Position numbers and translations under genes: made by a program | Shown: positions 1 through 12,707 of the stretch, in pieces | Numbering within the stretch: position 1 is the first letter of the stretch | Layout of the letters: each line of letters opens with the position of its first letter | Assembly: GCA_034620365.1 (NCBI GenBank) | Contig: JAQGEQ010000165.1 | Coordinates: 186,001 to 250,000 of the forward strand | Direction: 5' to 3' | DNA: 64,000 bases | DNA from: Pegea sp. RAD2-039 | Taxonomy: Eukaryota > Chordata > Thaliacea > Salpida > Salpidae | The notes under the pieces: generated by a model | The model's input: the letters and a program-made list of their open reading frames with translations, nothing else | The model's database searches: none | Told to the model about the DNA's origin: nothing

Positions 1-958
1 GCTATTCTATTTTTAGTTAGGACTATAAAGTATTTTTCATGAATCGACTGATTTAATTTATTAAATTTATCTCTGAAAAAATTTGAAGCTTTATTTGGTA
101 AAATTTAAAAGTTTTAAAGTTGTAGTTATATTTAGAACAACTAAAAATTATTAAAAGTCCAAAATTACCTCTTAGTGATATCAGTCTAAATAGTTAAGTT
201 GAAAGCTGTAATAAAAAGCTGTTCTGTTGGTTTTCGTCATCATCTCTTCGGATGTTTCAATTTTATATTTTTCTAATTTAGTTTAATTTTTAAATGGAGA
301 TATTTTTGTTTAACATTTTCTTTATATTATCTTTATTTTATTATCTGTGTTTGAAATTTATATAATGATTAGATAATAATTAACTTTTTATTTTGAACAA
401 ATCAGAAAATTGTTTATTTATCCCTGAAATTAATTGCTGCAAAACTTCTGAATATTTTGTAGAATTTAAAAACTGAATTTTTTAAAAGATTTTTTCTGTT
501 ATAATTACATTTCTAACTATTTTAGCTAATAATACAATTTTTTTAAATATTTTAACTGAAGTTTTGCTTTATATTAAAGTTTGAATAAAATATTTAAACT
601 AAAAGGTTTAATTATGAATAAACTTTAAACAAACTTTTATTTAAAAGTTTAAAGTTGTTTATTTATTTTCAGTTTGCACTAATATTTTTTCTTTTGAACT
701 TTAATACTAAGTTTTGTTTACTTTTATTATTTAGATTTAGAATATATTTAGAATATAGTATTATAAGATCCTTATCTATTACCCTTAGTTTCTTAAAAAT
801 CTATATTTTATAGTGATTTTCTAGAAACAAAATATTAAGTTATTATTTTAACTAAAAATTATAGATCTATATATAAAATATTTTTAGAACTATTAAATTG
901 TAACTAAATATTTACCTCAAATCACTAATGGTATAAAATATTTAAAAATATTTTTTAG
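1..958. other. AT-rich non-coding sequence upstream of FIP3/4-like gene
   Basis: I see no open frame of note. The stretch ends in a T-rich tract plus AG at 957-958, a good 3' splice site 50 bases before the first ATG. An in-frame TAA at 961-963 separates that acceptor from the ATG, so the first coding exon is preceded by either a 5'-UTR intron or a trans-splice site. Confidence 0.6.
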
Positions 959-1008
959 ACTAACATTCTGATGTTGATATTAAAAAAAGAGTTTTAAAAG
1001 AAAGTCAC

Positions 1009-2557
1009 ATGGCTGATGGGTTTGGAGAACTGAGACATGTATATGACTTATGTTGTCCTGATGTCAATGATTTTATATTAACCAAAGTTTTAGTTGAGAA
1101 ACTTTCTGGTCAGTTTGATAAAAATATTTTGAGTAAAATTAAAGATATTGTAGATCCTCAAGAAAAAGGAAAATTATCTTTTGAGGATTTTTGTTCTGCA
1201 ATTTGTCAACTAAATCCAACTGTTAATAAACAAACATTAAAAGAAGAAGAAATTGAATCTGTTTCTGATCCAGAATTTACTTATAACGAGTATGATATAG
1301 CAGAAGAAGATATTGTTAGTGACATGGAAAATTTTAAAACTTTTGGCGAATCAATAAACACTTTATCACCAATCCCTTCAAAAGAACTTAATATGATGAG
1401 AGGGAACAGTAGTTTACGAAAATCACATCGACGAAATAAGAGTTGGGCTTCTCAACATATTTCTAATTCATCTCACATAGATGACTCTTCTTCTGTGTCT
1501 TCTGAGATTGATGATCTTGCCGAAAAAGTCGATTTTCTTCAAGTAACTTCACCTCAATTCAACTTCCATTTAATTTCTACTTTTCTTTTTTAGACATCAG
1601 TTGCAAAGTTAACTGAAGAAAAACTGAAACAAGTCAACCATGAGTCGTTGAATCAGGAGAACCAACTCTTGAACACTCGCATCCATGAATTAGAAGGCAA
1701 ACTTCAAGATGCCATCGACTCTTTATGTGAGTTGAGAGCCTCTTCTTCTGATAAATATCAAGATTTGAAAAATAAACTGGAACGCGAGAAGCAACTGGAG
1801 CTACAAGTTTGTTCATCTCTTATCATCAGAAGTTTTGATATTTAAAATTCAATTACAGTTTCTTCAAGGGCAGATAAATATGTTGACAAAAGATAATGAA
1901 AGACTTCAACATGAAAAAGAAGAGGTCTCTTCTATAAGATCAGAGTTGAAACACGAAGTAAAGACTCTTCGAAAGATGAGCGAAGATTTGACTTCACAGC
2001 TTGTTGAAACTAATGAACAATATCGAAAGTAAGTTGCTGCTAAAATCAGATCTTTTCATCTTTAATCTGATTTCAATTTCAGGTTAAGTCTTCAATATAC
2101 TCAACAACAAGAAAAACACGATGTTGAAAGACAACAAGATAAAACAGAACTCAATGAAATTTATTCACAAATGTATTCATATCAGCAAGATAAACAAGAT
2201 TTAGAGACGCGTTTGAAGTCCATACAAAATAGTCCTGATGCAAATCATCTTCAGAAGGAGATACAGCGTCTTCTCGATGACAATTCTCGTCTCCAAGCTA
2301 TCAATGATGAATTGAACTCAGAGTTGGCTCAAAATATCAACAATGTCCGTTCAATTATTCAAGAAAATGTTCCGGGTTTCGATGGCTTGATTGGATCATT
2401 AGCTGAAGAACTAAGTGATGCAAGTAAAGATGATTTAGTTGAACGTTTGAAGAAACAAGAACAAGTCAATGAACATCTTCGTCAATATGTCGACCGCCTC
2501 CTAAAAAGTGTCCTTGAAAGAGATCCGAGCATCTTAGAGATTAAATCCCAGGAGTAA
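1009..2557 (+). CDS. RAB11FIP3/4-like: Rab11 family-interacting protein 3/4-like (class II FIP, arfophilin/nuclear fallout type)
   Basis: Exons 1009..1542, 1594..1806, 1859..2028 and 2083..2557 give 463 aa; introns are 51, 52 and 54 nt. Residues 1-75 resemble the EF-hand region of class II FIPs, ending in a GKLSFEDFCSAI segment. An acidic, Ser-rich linker follows (to about 165), then EIDDLAEKVDFLQ, the start of a long coiled coil (about 170-400). The last 50 residues match the Rab11-binding domain: LAEELSDASKDDL, then YVDRLLKSVLERDPSILEIK. In the family this domain binds Rab11/Arf GTPases and tethers recycling endosomes during cytokinesis and polarised transport. The protein is shorter than vertebrate FIP3, as in invertebrates. 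The start is the first ATG after an in-frame stop at 961 and a splice acceptor at 958. FIP3 and FIP4 cannot be told apart here; one ancestral gene is expected outside vertebrates. Confidence 0.9.
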
Positions 2558-3449
2558 CTCTCCATACAAAATCACTCAATTTTCATCTTTCTCAAATTTT
2601 GTCTCAAATCAATTTTCTTTTGATTATCTTCATCTAAAATGACGAAAATGGCTTTTTATCAAATCATCGACTTCTGATTACAAACCTGTGAAAAACACAT
2701 CATCCTGTTTTACTACTAATTCATGAGGTTGTTGCAATTCGTTTGTAGTTGACGCAATTTAAACATCTGGTGATTGTGCCTTTCTATAAAGTTTATTGCA
2801 TCTTATATAAGCTAACCGCACAATCCAAAATCTTTTTCTTTTCATGATGTTGTTACACCTTTTGCCTGAGATATCGGCTTTCTTATCAACTATTTGTTAG
2901 TTGGTTTATATTTTCTCATTTTGAACTCTTTCAAAAGTTCCACAAAACTGTAGATCTCACTAGAGTTAGATTTCATTTTTTAGTAATTTATCTTGTACTA
3001 CAACTTGTCTGTGTTACTGAAGCTTAAATTATTTAACTGCTGGCGAACAGCTGCCTTAATTGTTGATATAATACAAGTTTTCTTCTTAGTACTAAACCTT
3101 TAAATCCTCGAAAACGTTTTTTTCGGTTTATTTGGAATTATAAAAGATGTTTTTGGGAATCTTCAAATGGTAGAAACTGGTTTTTGTGGCTGGTCAGTTT
3201 TAAAACAGAATTTACAATTTAATTAGTGAATCAAAAACCTCTTACAGACCTCTTTCTACCACCGGAATTATTTGATTGATCTTAATCAATGAACTTTTAT
3301 CAAATTATTTGCAGTGTAACCACCTCACTGTGTTTCAAACCAACCAAAAAAAAAAGCTCACTTGGTTTTTGATACTTACATGACTTCTTCTGTAATTCAT
3401 TTGTAATTGTTTCTCTTTAAACTGTGTTTGTATGAAACTAAAAAAGTAC

Positions 3450-3455
3450 AATAAA
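3450..3455 (+). promoter_or_regulatory. candidate poly(A) signal of FIP3/4-like gene
   Basis: AATAAA about 0.9 kb after the stop codon, followed by T/G-rich sequence. It is the best match before the sequence becomes featureless; nearer weak variants cannot be excluded. Confidence 0.4.
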
Positions 3456-6383
3456 AACTTGTCTTCACTACCTATCGTCTATTTGTTAGAAGTTTCAAAT
3501 GAAAAGTTTGAACAAATAGCAACTTGCTGGTAAGTGTAACGTGAAGTTATTGGAGCTTGAACAAATCTGGTATTTAATTATTTACTTAATCAAATTAAAC
3601 ATGCAAATAAACACAAAGAACTCATATATAATGTTGAGAAAGGTATTTTCAGATGCAAATTTTGAAACTGAACAAATATTAAAAATGTTAGATCTATAAC
3701 AGAAAGAATTTATTTCCTTTAAAATGTGCTTTTCACTTTATTGAAAAAACTCTTGAAAAATTGATCAGCATGAATATTTTATTCCATTTTTTCAATTTTA
3801 TTGTACGTCTTACACAAAAAACCAATTTAAGTAAAAACTCCTGAAGATTTTTGCTTATGTGTTAAATTTCTGTCGAATTGTTGTCATTGTAATTGAAAAT
3901 ATTGTCATTTTTACAACAAAATTTATTGATAAGACATTTTTTCAATAATGAAACTGCTAAAGCAACTTTACAATAATTGTTTATTTAGTCCTATCACTGA
4001 TAAATAATTGTTAAAATTGTTATTTAGTTCAGAGTATTTGTAAATTGTATTTAATTTTTTTAAACTAAATAATAAGCAACATTTTTTTGATTTACAGTCA
4101 AAACAATATCCCTAAGTCTACTGAGTATCTTAAAACTTTCATAAAATTAAAATTTCAAGCTTATGTAAGTGCCTATTTAGTGGATGTCTTTACGTAAATG
4201 ACCGAAGGTTTAGTAACTTTCAAAAAGTAACTAGTTTCATTTACATATAGTAATAATGACCTGTTAAGGCCGCGTACTGGCCATACTGGATAAACTCCAG
4301 AAAAATGTTTTTTTTTAATTTTTTATATTATTTATTCAAACACAAAATTGATTTACTGAATCAATAAAAGCTTTAATTTTATTATTTATTTTTTAGTGTT
4401 TATTTTCTAGACAGAGAGAAGTTAATTTAAAATTAGTGACGCCATACAATATTTAAACTACAATGATGTTTTCAAATTTATATTTTTGAGGAGATTTTCA
4501 AATGATTTCATTTTTAATAAACTTCCTTTTAAAAAAAAAATTGTAATTTTCAAAGTTAAACTTGATGTTGTTTTATTCGTCTTTAATAAAATTTTGTTGA
4601 ATCAAATAATATCTCAATTTTTTGCAAGTTAAATTATACCCTTTTTTTAAAAAAGAAAAATTTTTTCAACAAAAATTAAAAGTATTTTGAAAAATAATCA
4701 AATTCTTTTAAACCATTTAAGATTTAGAAAGCATTTTATAAAAACGAAATTTAATGATACAAACATCTTCAAACATACATTGAAAATAAAACAACTTTTT
4801 ATAAATCCATTAAGTAAACTTTAAAAATTATTGAAAAAATATCAAGTTCATAACAGCAAGCGCTAGATAAAATAAACAAATTACTAAGAAAAGAAGGAAT
4901 TCTTAAATAATTTTTCACTTACAGTAATTCAATTACTAGAAAAACAAATTTAGTTTACATTTAAAAGTAAATTTTCAGATTAATCACTAATAATATCTTT
5001 TTATGGATATAACTATAAAAATATTTCAGGTATAAAAAAGTTATATCAACAGATTGTATAAACAATTCAGCTTGAAATAAAAAACATGATTTTAAAATCG
5101 ACAAACTTTTCTTTTTCAGAATTTTTTAATCTTTCAACTACAATATAAATTATAAAGATATTTTAAAGTTATTATTAAATATAAAAACAAATTTAACAAA
5201 AATTGCTTATTTCGTTTATGAAGTGAATAATGAAAATTTTTTCTAATAAAATCTGTTCAAAATTTTTTTTTAGTTTTTATTTCTTTTCAATTATGAGAAA
5301 TAATTTGACAACAGAATATTGATAATCTAATATTATGCAAATATAATTTTTCATTTCTATATGGTTGGAATTAACTGTTTTAAAGAATTGATATCTTTAC
5401 TGTTACAATACATTTCTAAATTGACTAGACATTTTTAAAAAAATTTTAATTTTATGTTTTTGAAGTAATTATTGTAAATAAAAACAACTTTATTTAGTTT
5501 ACTTTAAAAATGACATCGCTAATACATGATGGATAAAAAATATGTTTGATATTTTCAATGATTTTTAGAAATTAATCAATAATAAACCCTTTAAGCACTC
5601 TAATGACAACAGCAACCTTTTTCCAAACTGATTTAACTTTTTATTTTTTGATCATTAAAAAACGACTTTTAGATTAAAAAATATATCATTTCACGAATAA
5701 ATAGTTTTGGTATATACTGTAAAAATATAAACTTTAAATCATTTAAAATTGATTTTTTGAATTTACTAAAAGTAAAAATTTAAGTTTTTTTAGAAATCTA
5801 AAATTGTTTTTTTTTGAAGTCAGGATTTTATAGTTGGTTCAAAAATGAAATTTTTAATTAAAACAAAATCTGCTGATTTGTTTGAAGTAATTTTTACAAA
5901 AGTTTTTAGAAAATTTTTTGAAACTATCTGATAGAAACTTTTATTTAATTCTAAATATTCAAATACCTTTTAAAGTTTATTTTTCTATCTTTAATATTAC
6001 AATTATAACAAGTATTTGAAGAATAAATCTCAGATATTTCAATACCATATTTAAAATAACCTGCTAAAAAATTGATCATTTAAGTATTTAACAAATTTTC
6101 AAAGAAAGTTTGTAAAGTTATTTCACCATAAAAAACTACTCCTTCAAAACTTTTCATAAAAATACTTATTATATAGATATTAATTCTAAATATTATCATA
6201 ACTCATGTGGTCGTTTTATGTCATATCAATGATTTAAATCAAACACAAAAAGTATTTTAATGAATAATTTAAAGAAGGTCAAATTTGTTGATATTTGTGG
6301 TGAAATTAATAAGGTCTGAAAAAACTTAAACTCTTTTTACAATTATTTGTTCATCTCCGCAGTATAGGGCTTCTATAGCTTCT

Positions 6384-6683
6384 TTACCCTCTAGCGGTTA
6401 TCACGCCCGAGTGACACGCAGAAGGTCTCGAGCCCAGGTAGACCTATTTTTGCGGCAAGGAAATTTCCGTATAAAAAACTCCGAACATAAAACCGGCAGT
6501 TTGTCACTGAACTCGTTCAGGTAGGTCCTACGACGCAAGCCGGTTGCAGTTTCATCACTCCGCCTGTTCTGCTGGATACCTTGTTGGCGTGGAGAGTGGA
6601 ATCTTACTTCATGGACACAGATGGGTCTCCATAATCTGCCTTGGCTTACAGCAAGACCCTTTTCGGCTGCTGGTCACTTTTTC
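6384..6683 (+). mobile_element. tRNA-Val-derived SINE, copy 1
   Basis: The 5' part (about 6384-6441) resembles a valine tRNA gene. It has TAGCGGTTATCACG (A-box region) and ACACGCAGAAGGTC (anticodon 3' stem and variable region), then TCGAGCCC (B-box remnant). The anticodon arm is degenerate and the T arm has lost bases, so it is not a working tRNA gene. The tRNA-unrelated body shares ordered blocks with the copy at 56881: AAAACTCCGAA (6475), ACCTTGTTGGCGT (6578) and GGCTTACAGCA (6643). The GC content stands out from the flanks. Boundaries are approximate. Confidence 0.7.
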
Positions 6684-8192
6684 CTCGTTTAAAATTTCTT
6701 TTAAAGTTTAGTTAGAGTTTTTTTACAAATGAATAGATTATAGTTACCTTAGAATATTCATAAAGGAAACTCAGTCCTTAAAGTCAATAATCATATTGTT
6801 TAAAAAATTAAAAATCAAAGATATGTTACATTATACTTTATAATTACCTTTTAATGGCTTTACAACTCTCAATGTTAGTAGTAGATTAATATATACAGGA
6901 TAGGAAGACTTTTATTTAAATAACATTTATTTTATACTTTTATATTCAAAGAAAGCTTTTTTTGTCAAATTTTTTGTTTGTTGTGTCTCATAGTTTTAAT
7001 AACATAGCCCTTTTAGTTTTAGTATGTTGGGTCACATTTTCACAAAGATTATTATCAAAATTATAAATTGTTCAGTTTGGTTTTTACTCGTAAATAAATT
7101 TATAAAACTTATTTCTATTCTGAATATAATTCCTAAAAAAATTAAAGCTTTTATTTTAATATTTTCTAATTTTAACATTAGTTTAGTGATCTAGTTATTA
7201 TTATCATACAAATATAATTCTATCACTTAATCATATTTTAGTGTTTATAGATTAGATGAAAACAACAGTTTTAAAGGCATATCATTTATCTTAATAATAA
7301 GAAATCTACTTTTCAACAATATGCTTTGATTTTTAGCTTTAGATTTGCATAAAAAACTCTTGAAAGGTGTATTGATTAATCAATTTGTATTTTTGGAGAC
7401 ATAATAAGAGTCAAATATCCTAATTCAGTTCTTTGGAGGTAAGGAAGAAAAATTTAAAAAAAAATCAGATTTATTCATTCTTTAAAATAAATTGAAAAGC
7501 TTACTGGATTACAAAAATTTGTTGTCTCATCAAAAGACGATTTTATCGTCAAAGGACTTGATCTCTTGCGGCAGTACGTCAAAAATAGTAATTAAGAGTT
7601 ACAAATAGAAATTTGAAATAAAACTTAGTTGAAGTAGAACAACAAAAGATATGAAAGCTTTTTAAATAATAACTACAAAGAAGTAAAAAACAGTTTTCAA
7701 AAAATCTAACATTGTTAAAACTTGTTTTATAAAGTATAAATGCTAAACATATTAAGTAGAAAAATACTTTTAAATCAAAACTCTTAAAATAATATTTATT
7801 TGCAAAAAAAAATGGCTACTTAATAAATTTTATGGTCATTTAGAGTTTAACTGATTTTTAAAAATACAAAAAAGTATTTTGTTGCTAAGTAATTATTAAC
7901 AATCAATAACTACTTATAATTAAATCTTTATCTCCAATACATTTATTTTATAAAATTCTACAATTTTATATCATTTCAAGTAAACTAATTTTTAATAAGA
8001 ATAAACTAAAACATTTGTTTCTGAACCGTTTTAACTAAATAAGTTATAAATAATTATAAATTATAAGCATGTATTGATTAAAACACTAACAGGAAAAACA
8101 ATTATTTCAAATTTTTTTGTTTTTTGAAGATTTCTGTTGTCTTTAATTAGTAATTTTTAATAAGTTATTGTAAATTTAAGTGTTGCACGAAA

Positions 8193-10784
8193 ATGGGAGT
8201 ATATTTCTTTTGTTTTGCTTTTCTGGTAAGTTGAACTATTTATTCATTATTAAATAATAAAATAAATTATTTAATTAATTTTTGCTAAAAGATTAGCCTA
8301 GAAATTTATCTTATATTTAGTGAATTTCATTAAACAGATGTTTTCTAGGTGCTTTTTTCAAATCATACATTTATCAGAGGTAAGTTTTTAGGTAGATTTG
8401 TTTGATAAAATGTCATAGATTTATGTAAAATGTGTCTAAAAAACTAATTTCTATTTTATACAGATTAATTGTAAACTCTGTCAAATTATTTCTAGTTTGG
8501 CTAGCTTTTAGTAAATATAATTTTCTTTTTTCAAATGCAGCGGATAATATTGAAAAAAGAAGTAACTCAATAATGACAGTAGTAATAAAGGAAAATACTG
8601 CTCCTGGCGCACGTTTTCAAGTAGGAGTAAGTGAAGTTTGGAGTTTATTTTTTACTAAAACAATAAATTTCGATATAAAATAATTAAAATATAGAAATAA
8701 GATTTCTTTTCCGATTATTATTTTCACAACCATAAAATGATTTTATAAAATGATTTTATAAAATGAAATCAAATTCACAAATCTTCTACTTATGTTCAGA
8801 TAATGCCCAAATCAGCGGACGATTATAAAATAGATGGTTTTTTTGACCATGAAAGATTTGAGATAGAAATTAGACATCCATACATTATATTAGTAGTGGA
8901 AAAAACTCCTGACCACGAAGCGATGAGTTTTTTCAGTTTTAAAATGTTGTTTCTTGATAGTAGTGATACCATATTAAAAGACAAGTGGTCCGTTGTAGTT
9001 GTTGTAAGTGATGTTAATGATAATAAACCTGTCATAAATAAAGACTCATTATACGCCTCAGTAAACATAACTGCTCCAGAAGGTACATTTTATATTCTTG
9101 TATATAATCTTTATTTTTAAGATATCATTTGTTCTTATTAAATAATCCTTTGCTTAAAGTATGACAATAAATTAACTTTTATTTGTTCTTTTAATTAACA
9201 GTAAATTTCAGAAATTAGTTTTATGTGAAGAGATATTTTGTACCATTTGTTTGCAGGGACCATATTTCATACAATCCTTGGTTCTGATCCAGACTCTGAT
9301 AGAGAACTTTCAAGCAAGATACGATTTTATAAAGAACCAAACTCAGAATTTCCTGTGGGATCACGTTTTTCTGTTTCAGAAACTGGAGATATCACAGTTA
9401 ATAGCTCATTGTTGAAAGAAAAGAATGAAAATATAACCTTTAAAGTATTTGCTAGAGATATGGACGGCGCTATTGGTTAGTTATTGTGAACAACTTAATA
9501 AATTCAAATAAAATATTTGTTCAAATTATGTTTTATAGATGGACTTCAGTCTGATCTTGCTACTGTAAATGTGATTCTTTCAGGAATAAAAAGCAAAGGA
9601 AATTGTTTAACTGTGAAGTATATTCTTGTTGGACTTCTTGGTAAGTTTTTCGGTTTTATTAATCTATCAGTTAATTAAACTTTAAAATTTTTTCCAGTTT
9701 TTTTTGTGACAACTCTCCACTTGTCATTTTGAGAAAATTAAAATATCAATTTGGTAGTTACATGTTCTATCTACACAACAATTTGTTTTAAGCTGTTTTT
9801 CTCATAAAATACTTAAATCCTGCCCAAGTCTCAAACCCATAATTTGAACCAACTAAATTCTGATTTCATTCAAGTTACTGCCTCTAGTATTAGATTCTAA
9901 CTTTTCAAACAAGCGATTTTATTCACTGATTTTTAAAGTCTTTTATGAGAAGAGACCTTGATTATAAAATGACAATTTGAACTGTGGTATTAACGTGTTG
10001 ATTGTTTCAACTTTAATATTACTATCTAGAAGAAGTTGCTAACTTTGTACAAGATCTAGCTCGAATAAAAGTCTTTTATTTTCTTCATCTTAAAAAAATT
10101 TCATCATCGATTTTTTTTCTAATTTTGTCTGAAATAACTTTACTAAAATATTTCAAGAAATACTTTCACAGATTTTAATTTGATTTTAATAATTTTCAAT
10201 CTCTAAGGACATTTTTTATCCATCTAATAAACAAAAACATTGCTCAGTGTTCTTAATTCAAGCGCTTGAACTCGATAATTAGTTCTAAAAAATACCAAAT
10301 ATCGAAATTAAATCAAATAATATTAATTATAAGCTAAAAGTTTTTTTGAAATACTACTTTAAATCACAAATTTGATAAATTTTTTTAGCAGAAATTGTTA
10401 TATTCTAAAGTGAAGTTTCGATAAAAAACTAAATATTTGAAATCTTATAAAACAATTGATAATTGTTAACATCTGAATTGATGAGACAAAATGGTTATTA
10501 CATCTTATTTATTTGCAATCAATACGAAAAGTTTATTTTAAAACGTTTAAAAATTATTAAAAGTTAATTATTAAAAAATATAGAAAAGATAAGGACAATA
10601 AACTTAACAATAAAATTCAAAAGTTTTCAACTAACTTTTACAAACAAGTTAGATAATATTTACATAAACTAATTCAACTGATTTTGTTTTTGTAGTTACT
10701 ATCGCTTTGTTGATTATTCTCAAAGGAATCAGAAGAATATTTAAAAAACCGGAAAGTTCTCCTCCTAATAAAGAAGCTACATAA
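8193..10784 (+). CDS. mini-cadherin 1: two EC repeats, one transmembrane helix, short tail
   Basis: Exons 8193..8225, 8349..8379, 8541..8626, 8800..9082, 9257..9475, 9539..9640 and 10696..10784 give 280 aa. Residues 1-20 are a hydrophobic signal sequence split by an intron. EC1 (about 22-124) has a KEN calcium motif and ends in DVNDNKPV. EC2 (about 125-230) has APEG, GSDPDSD and FKVFARDMDG. Then come a KGNC stretch, a transmembrane helix (about 240-262, VGLLVTIALLIIL) and a basic tail KGIRRIFKK. The tail has no p120- or beta-catenin-binding motif. Intron phases 0,1,0,1,1 and the 219-nt fifth exon match the first exons of the classical cadherin at 33086. EC1 lacks the DRE motif and the N-terminal Trp needed for strand-swap adhesion. 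The tail ends at a TAA where the downstream cassettes have CAA. It is likely a cell-surface glycoprotein; function unknown. Confidence 0.8.
9698..9732 (+). other. possible alternative last exon inside intron 6 (unit 1)
   Basis: A strong pyrimidine tract and AG at 9696-9697 lies 56 bases after the exon-6 donor. Joined in phase 1 it adds about 11 hydrophobic residues and stops at TGA 9730-9732, so the protein would end inside or just after the membrane segment with no cytoplasmic tail. The same acceptor is kept in units 2 (14201) and 3 (21484). It could instead be an inert relic. Confidence 0.3.
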
Positions 10785-12707
10785 GTCGATGAACCTTCAG
10801 TAATCAAAAAGTTCTAATTTGTCGTCGAAAAACAAATGTTATCGTATTTTTATGTATTATTGATAAGAAATAAGTGGATTGTAGCTGTTGAAAACTACCA
10901 AAGAAAGGTTTTGTAATTAGCCCAAATTTATTGAGTTTAAAGTTTTATTGTATACTTTTGTTGTTGAAAACTTGTCTCACATTTCTTCAATTATAAGATG
11001 ACTAATTATTCAATTCAACTTCAAATATTCTTATTTATTTACTGAAGTAAAAATGAGCCGAATATTAAAGAGAAATTTCTGTTTATCAGTAAAAACTTTA
11101 ACGGATTTTTATACATTTTTAATAGTTTTTACGTTTTAAGAAAAAAATTATATATTAAAAGAATAAATTGAATTTAAGAAAGCAAATGACGTCTTTATTG
11201 TTCTTCAAATCTCCTAGAACGCCTCAACAATAAAATTTAAAAGTTTTCAACTAACTTTTACAAACAAATATAATATAGAGAACAGCTTTGCTCTTTTATA
11301 AACAACAGAAAGCACAAGGTTTAGAAAGTTATAGAAATTTTTCCTTGAGTTGCTTTGTTTGTTGAGAAGCTTTATTAGCAATCGTCTCAACAATCTAATT
11401 ATTCCTTTTCTTCTATGGTATGTCTGGATGTCGCTGATATTACAAATTAGAGCTTGCATCACCTTATCTGATAGACATAGCTTTAAAATTGTAATTTATA
11501 AAACAATAAAGTTTTGGTACAAAATGTATATCTAATTTTTGTAGTATAAACCAAATTCACATAAGATAAGTATTTTAAAATTGAATTAAGTTTTAAAATA
11601 TTACAATAAAAGAAATTAGTTTGAAATCGAAAAACTTTAGACAATTAATTTAATTATATTTTTCATAAGACTATTTTGTTAGTTTTTAAACCATAACTGA
11701 ATTTGGTATTAAAGTTGTTGCTAAGTGATATCTTTAGCCAAAATTTTATTTTTACTTTTATTATTATTACTAATAAAATTATAAAATAGATATTTAAATT
11801 ATTTTTTTTTAAGATAGCGATTGATTGTTTTAAAACTCAACTTACTAAAGAGAATTATTATGAATGAGACAGATTTACCTCAGAATGTAACCACACGAAG
11901 AACAACACATCTAGAAGAACCAATAACATATGTAATCATTTCTGTCCTTGCGGTTTAACAAGAAAAATTTAAAAAAAAATCAGATTTATTCATTCTTTAA
12001 AATAAATTGAAAAGCTTACTGGATTACAAAAATTTGTTGTCTCATCAAAAGACGATTTTATCGTCAAAGGACTTGATCTCTTGCGGCAGTACGTCAAAAA
12101 TAGTAATTAAGAGTTACAAATAGAAATTTGAAATAAAACTTAGTTGAAGTAGAACAACAAAAGATATGAAAGCTTTTTAAATAATAACTTCTAAGAAGTA
12201 AAAAACAGTTTTCAAAAAATCTAACATTGTTAAAACTTGTTTTATAAAGTATAAATGCTAAACATATTAAGTAGAAAAATACTTTTAAATCAAAACTCTT
12301 AAAATAATATTTATTTGCAAAAAAAAATGTTTAATTAATAAATTTTATGGTCATTTAGAGTTTAACTGATTTTTAAAAATACAAAATAGTATTTTGTTGC
12401 TAAGTAATTATTAACAATCAATAACTACTTATAATTAAATCTTTATCTCCAATACATTTATTTTATAAAATTCTACAATTTTATATCATTTCAAGTAAAC
12501 TAATTTTTAATAAGAATAAACTAAAACATTTGTTTCTGAACCGTTTTAACTAAATAAGTTATAAATAATTATAAATTATAAGCATGTATTGATTAAAACA
12601 CTAACAAGAAAAACAGTTAATTCAAATTTTTTTGTTTTTTAAAGATTTCTTTTGTCTTTAATTAGTCATTTTTAATAAGTTATTGTAAATTTAAGTGTTG
12701 CACGAAA
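10785..12707. other. 3' region of mini-cadherin 1 and spacer to copy 2
   Basis: This holds the 3' UTR and spacer. At 11860-11958 an ATG-started remnant of the MNETELPQNV exon (see 24259) reads 32 codons to a TAA created at the duplication junction; no downstream tail exon follows, so it is probably dead. The rest is AT-rich and near-identical to the spacers of the other units. Confidence 0.6.
11860..11958 (+). pseudogene. truncated transmembrane-cassette exon (unit 1)
   Basis: This is homologous to the exon at 24259-24373 up to YVIIS, then diverges at the tandem-duplication breakpoint and hits TAA at 11956. The upstream half of the exon was removed by a roughly 618-bp deletion between two TTATGA motifs. 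No partner tail exon is present before the next unit. Confidence 0.55.

Larger units (their letters stand above)
2558..8192. other. 3' UTR plus long AT-rich intergenic region
   Basis: After the probable 3' UTR (to about 3470) this is low-complexity AT-rich DNA with no supported exon. It contains one GC-richer island, the SINE at 6384-6683. The first cadherin repeat unit begins inside its right end, at about 7446. Confidence 0.6.
7446..11957 (+). repeat. tandem unit 1 of the mini-cadherin array (4.5 kb)
   Basis: This segment is almost identical to 11958-17078 and 17079-24350, including introns and spacers. It starts at the AAGAAAAATTTAAAA junction. It carries mini-cadherin 1 and a 3' spacer, and lacks about 618 bp present in units 2 and 3 (see the finding at 11860). 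A 42-bp direct repeat occurs within it (10606-10647 and 11226-11267, one mismatch) and recurs in every unit. Confidence 0.85.

Noticed and set aside
6384..6441. Functional tRNA-Val gene
   Set aside because: The anticodon arm does not pair properly and several T-arm bases are missing. The attached body is shared with another locus, so it is a SINE head.
8823..9068. Minus-strand frames opposite the EC1 exons (also 13355 and 18475)
   Set aside because: They mirror the coding exon and carry no recognisable domain; the plus strand has clear cadherin motifs.
11247..11462. A 71-codon minus-strand open frame (MMQALICNI start) repeated at 15749, 23034 and 24981
   Set aside because: It is kept open in every unit only because the units are near-identical. 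It has no family resemblance, lies in the 3' spacer, and its base composition is that of the spacer.
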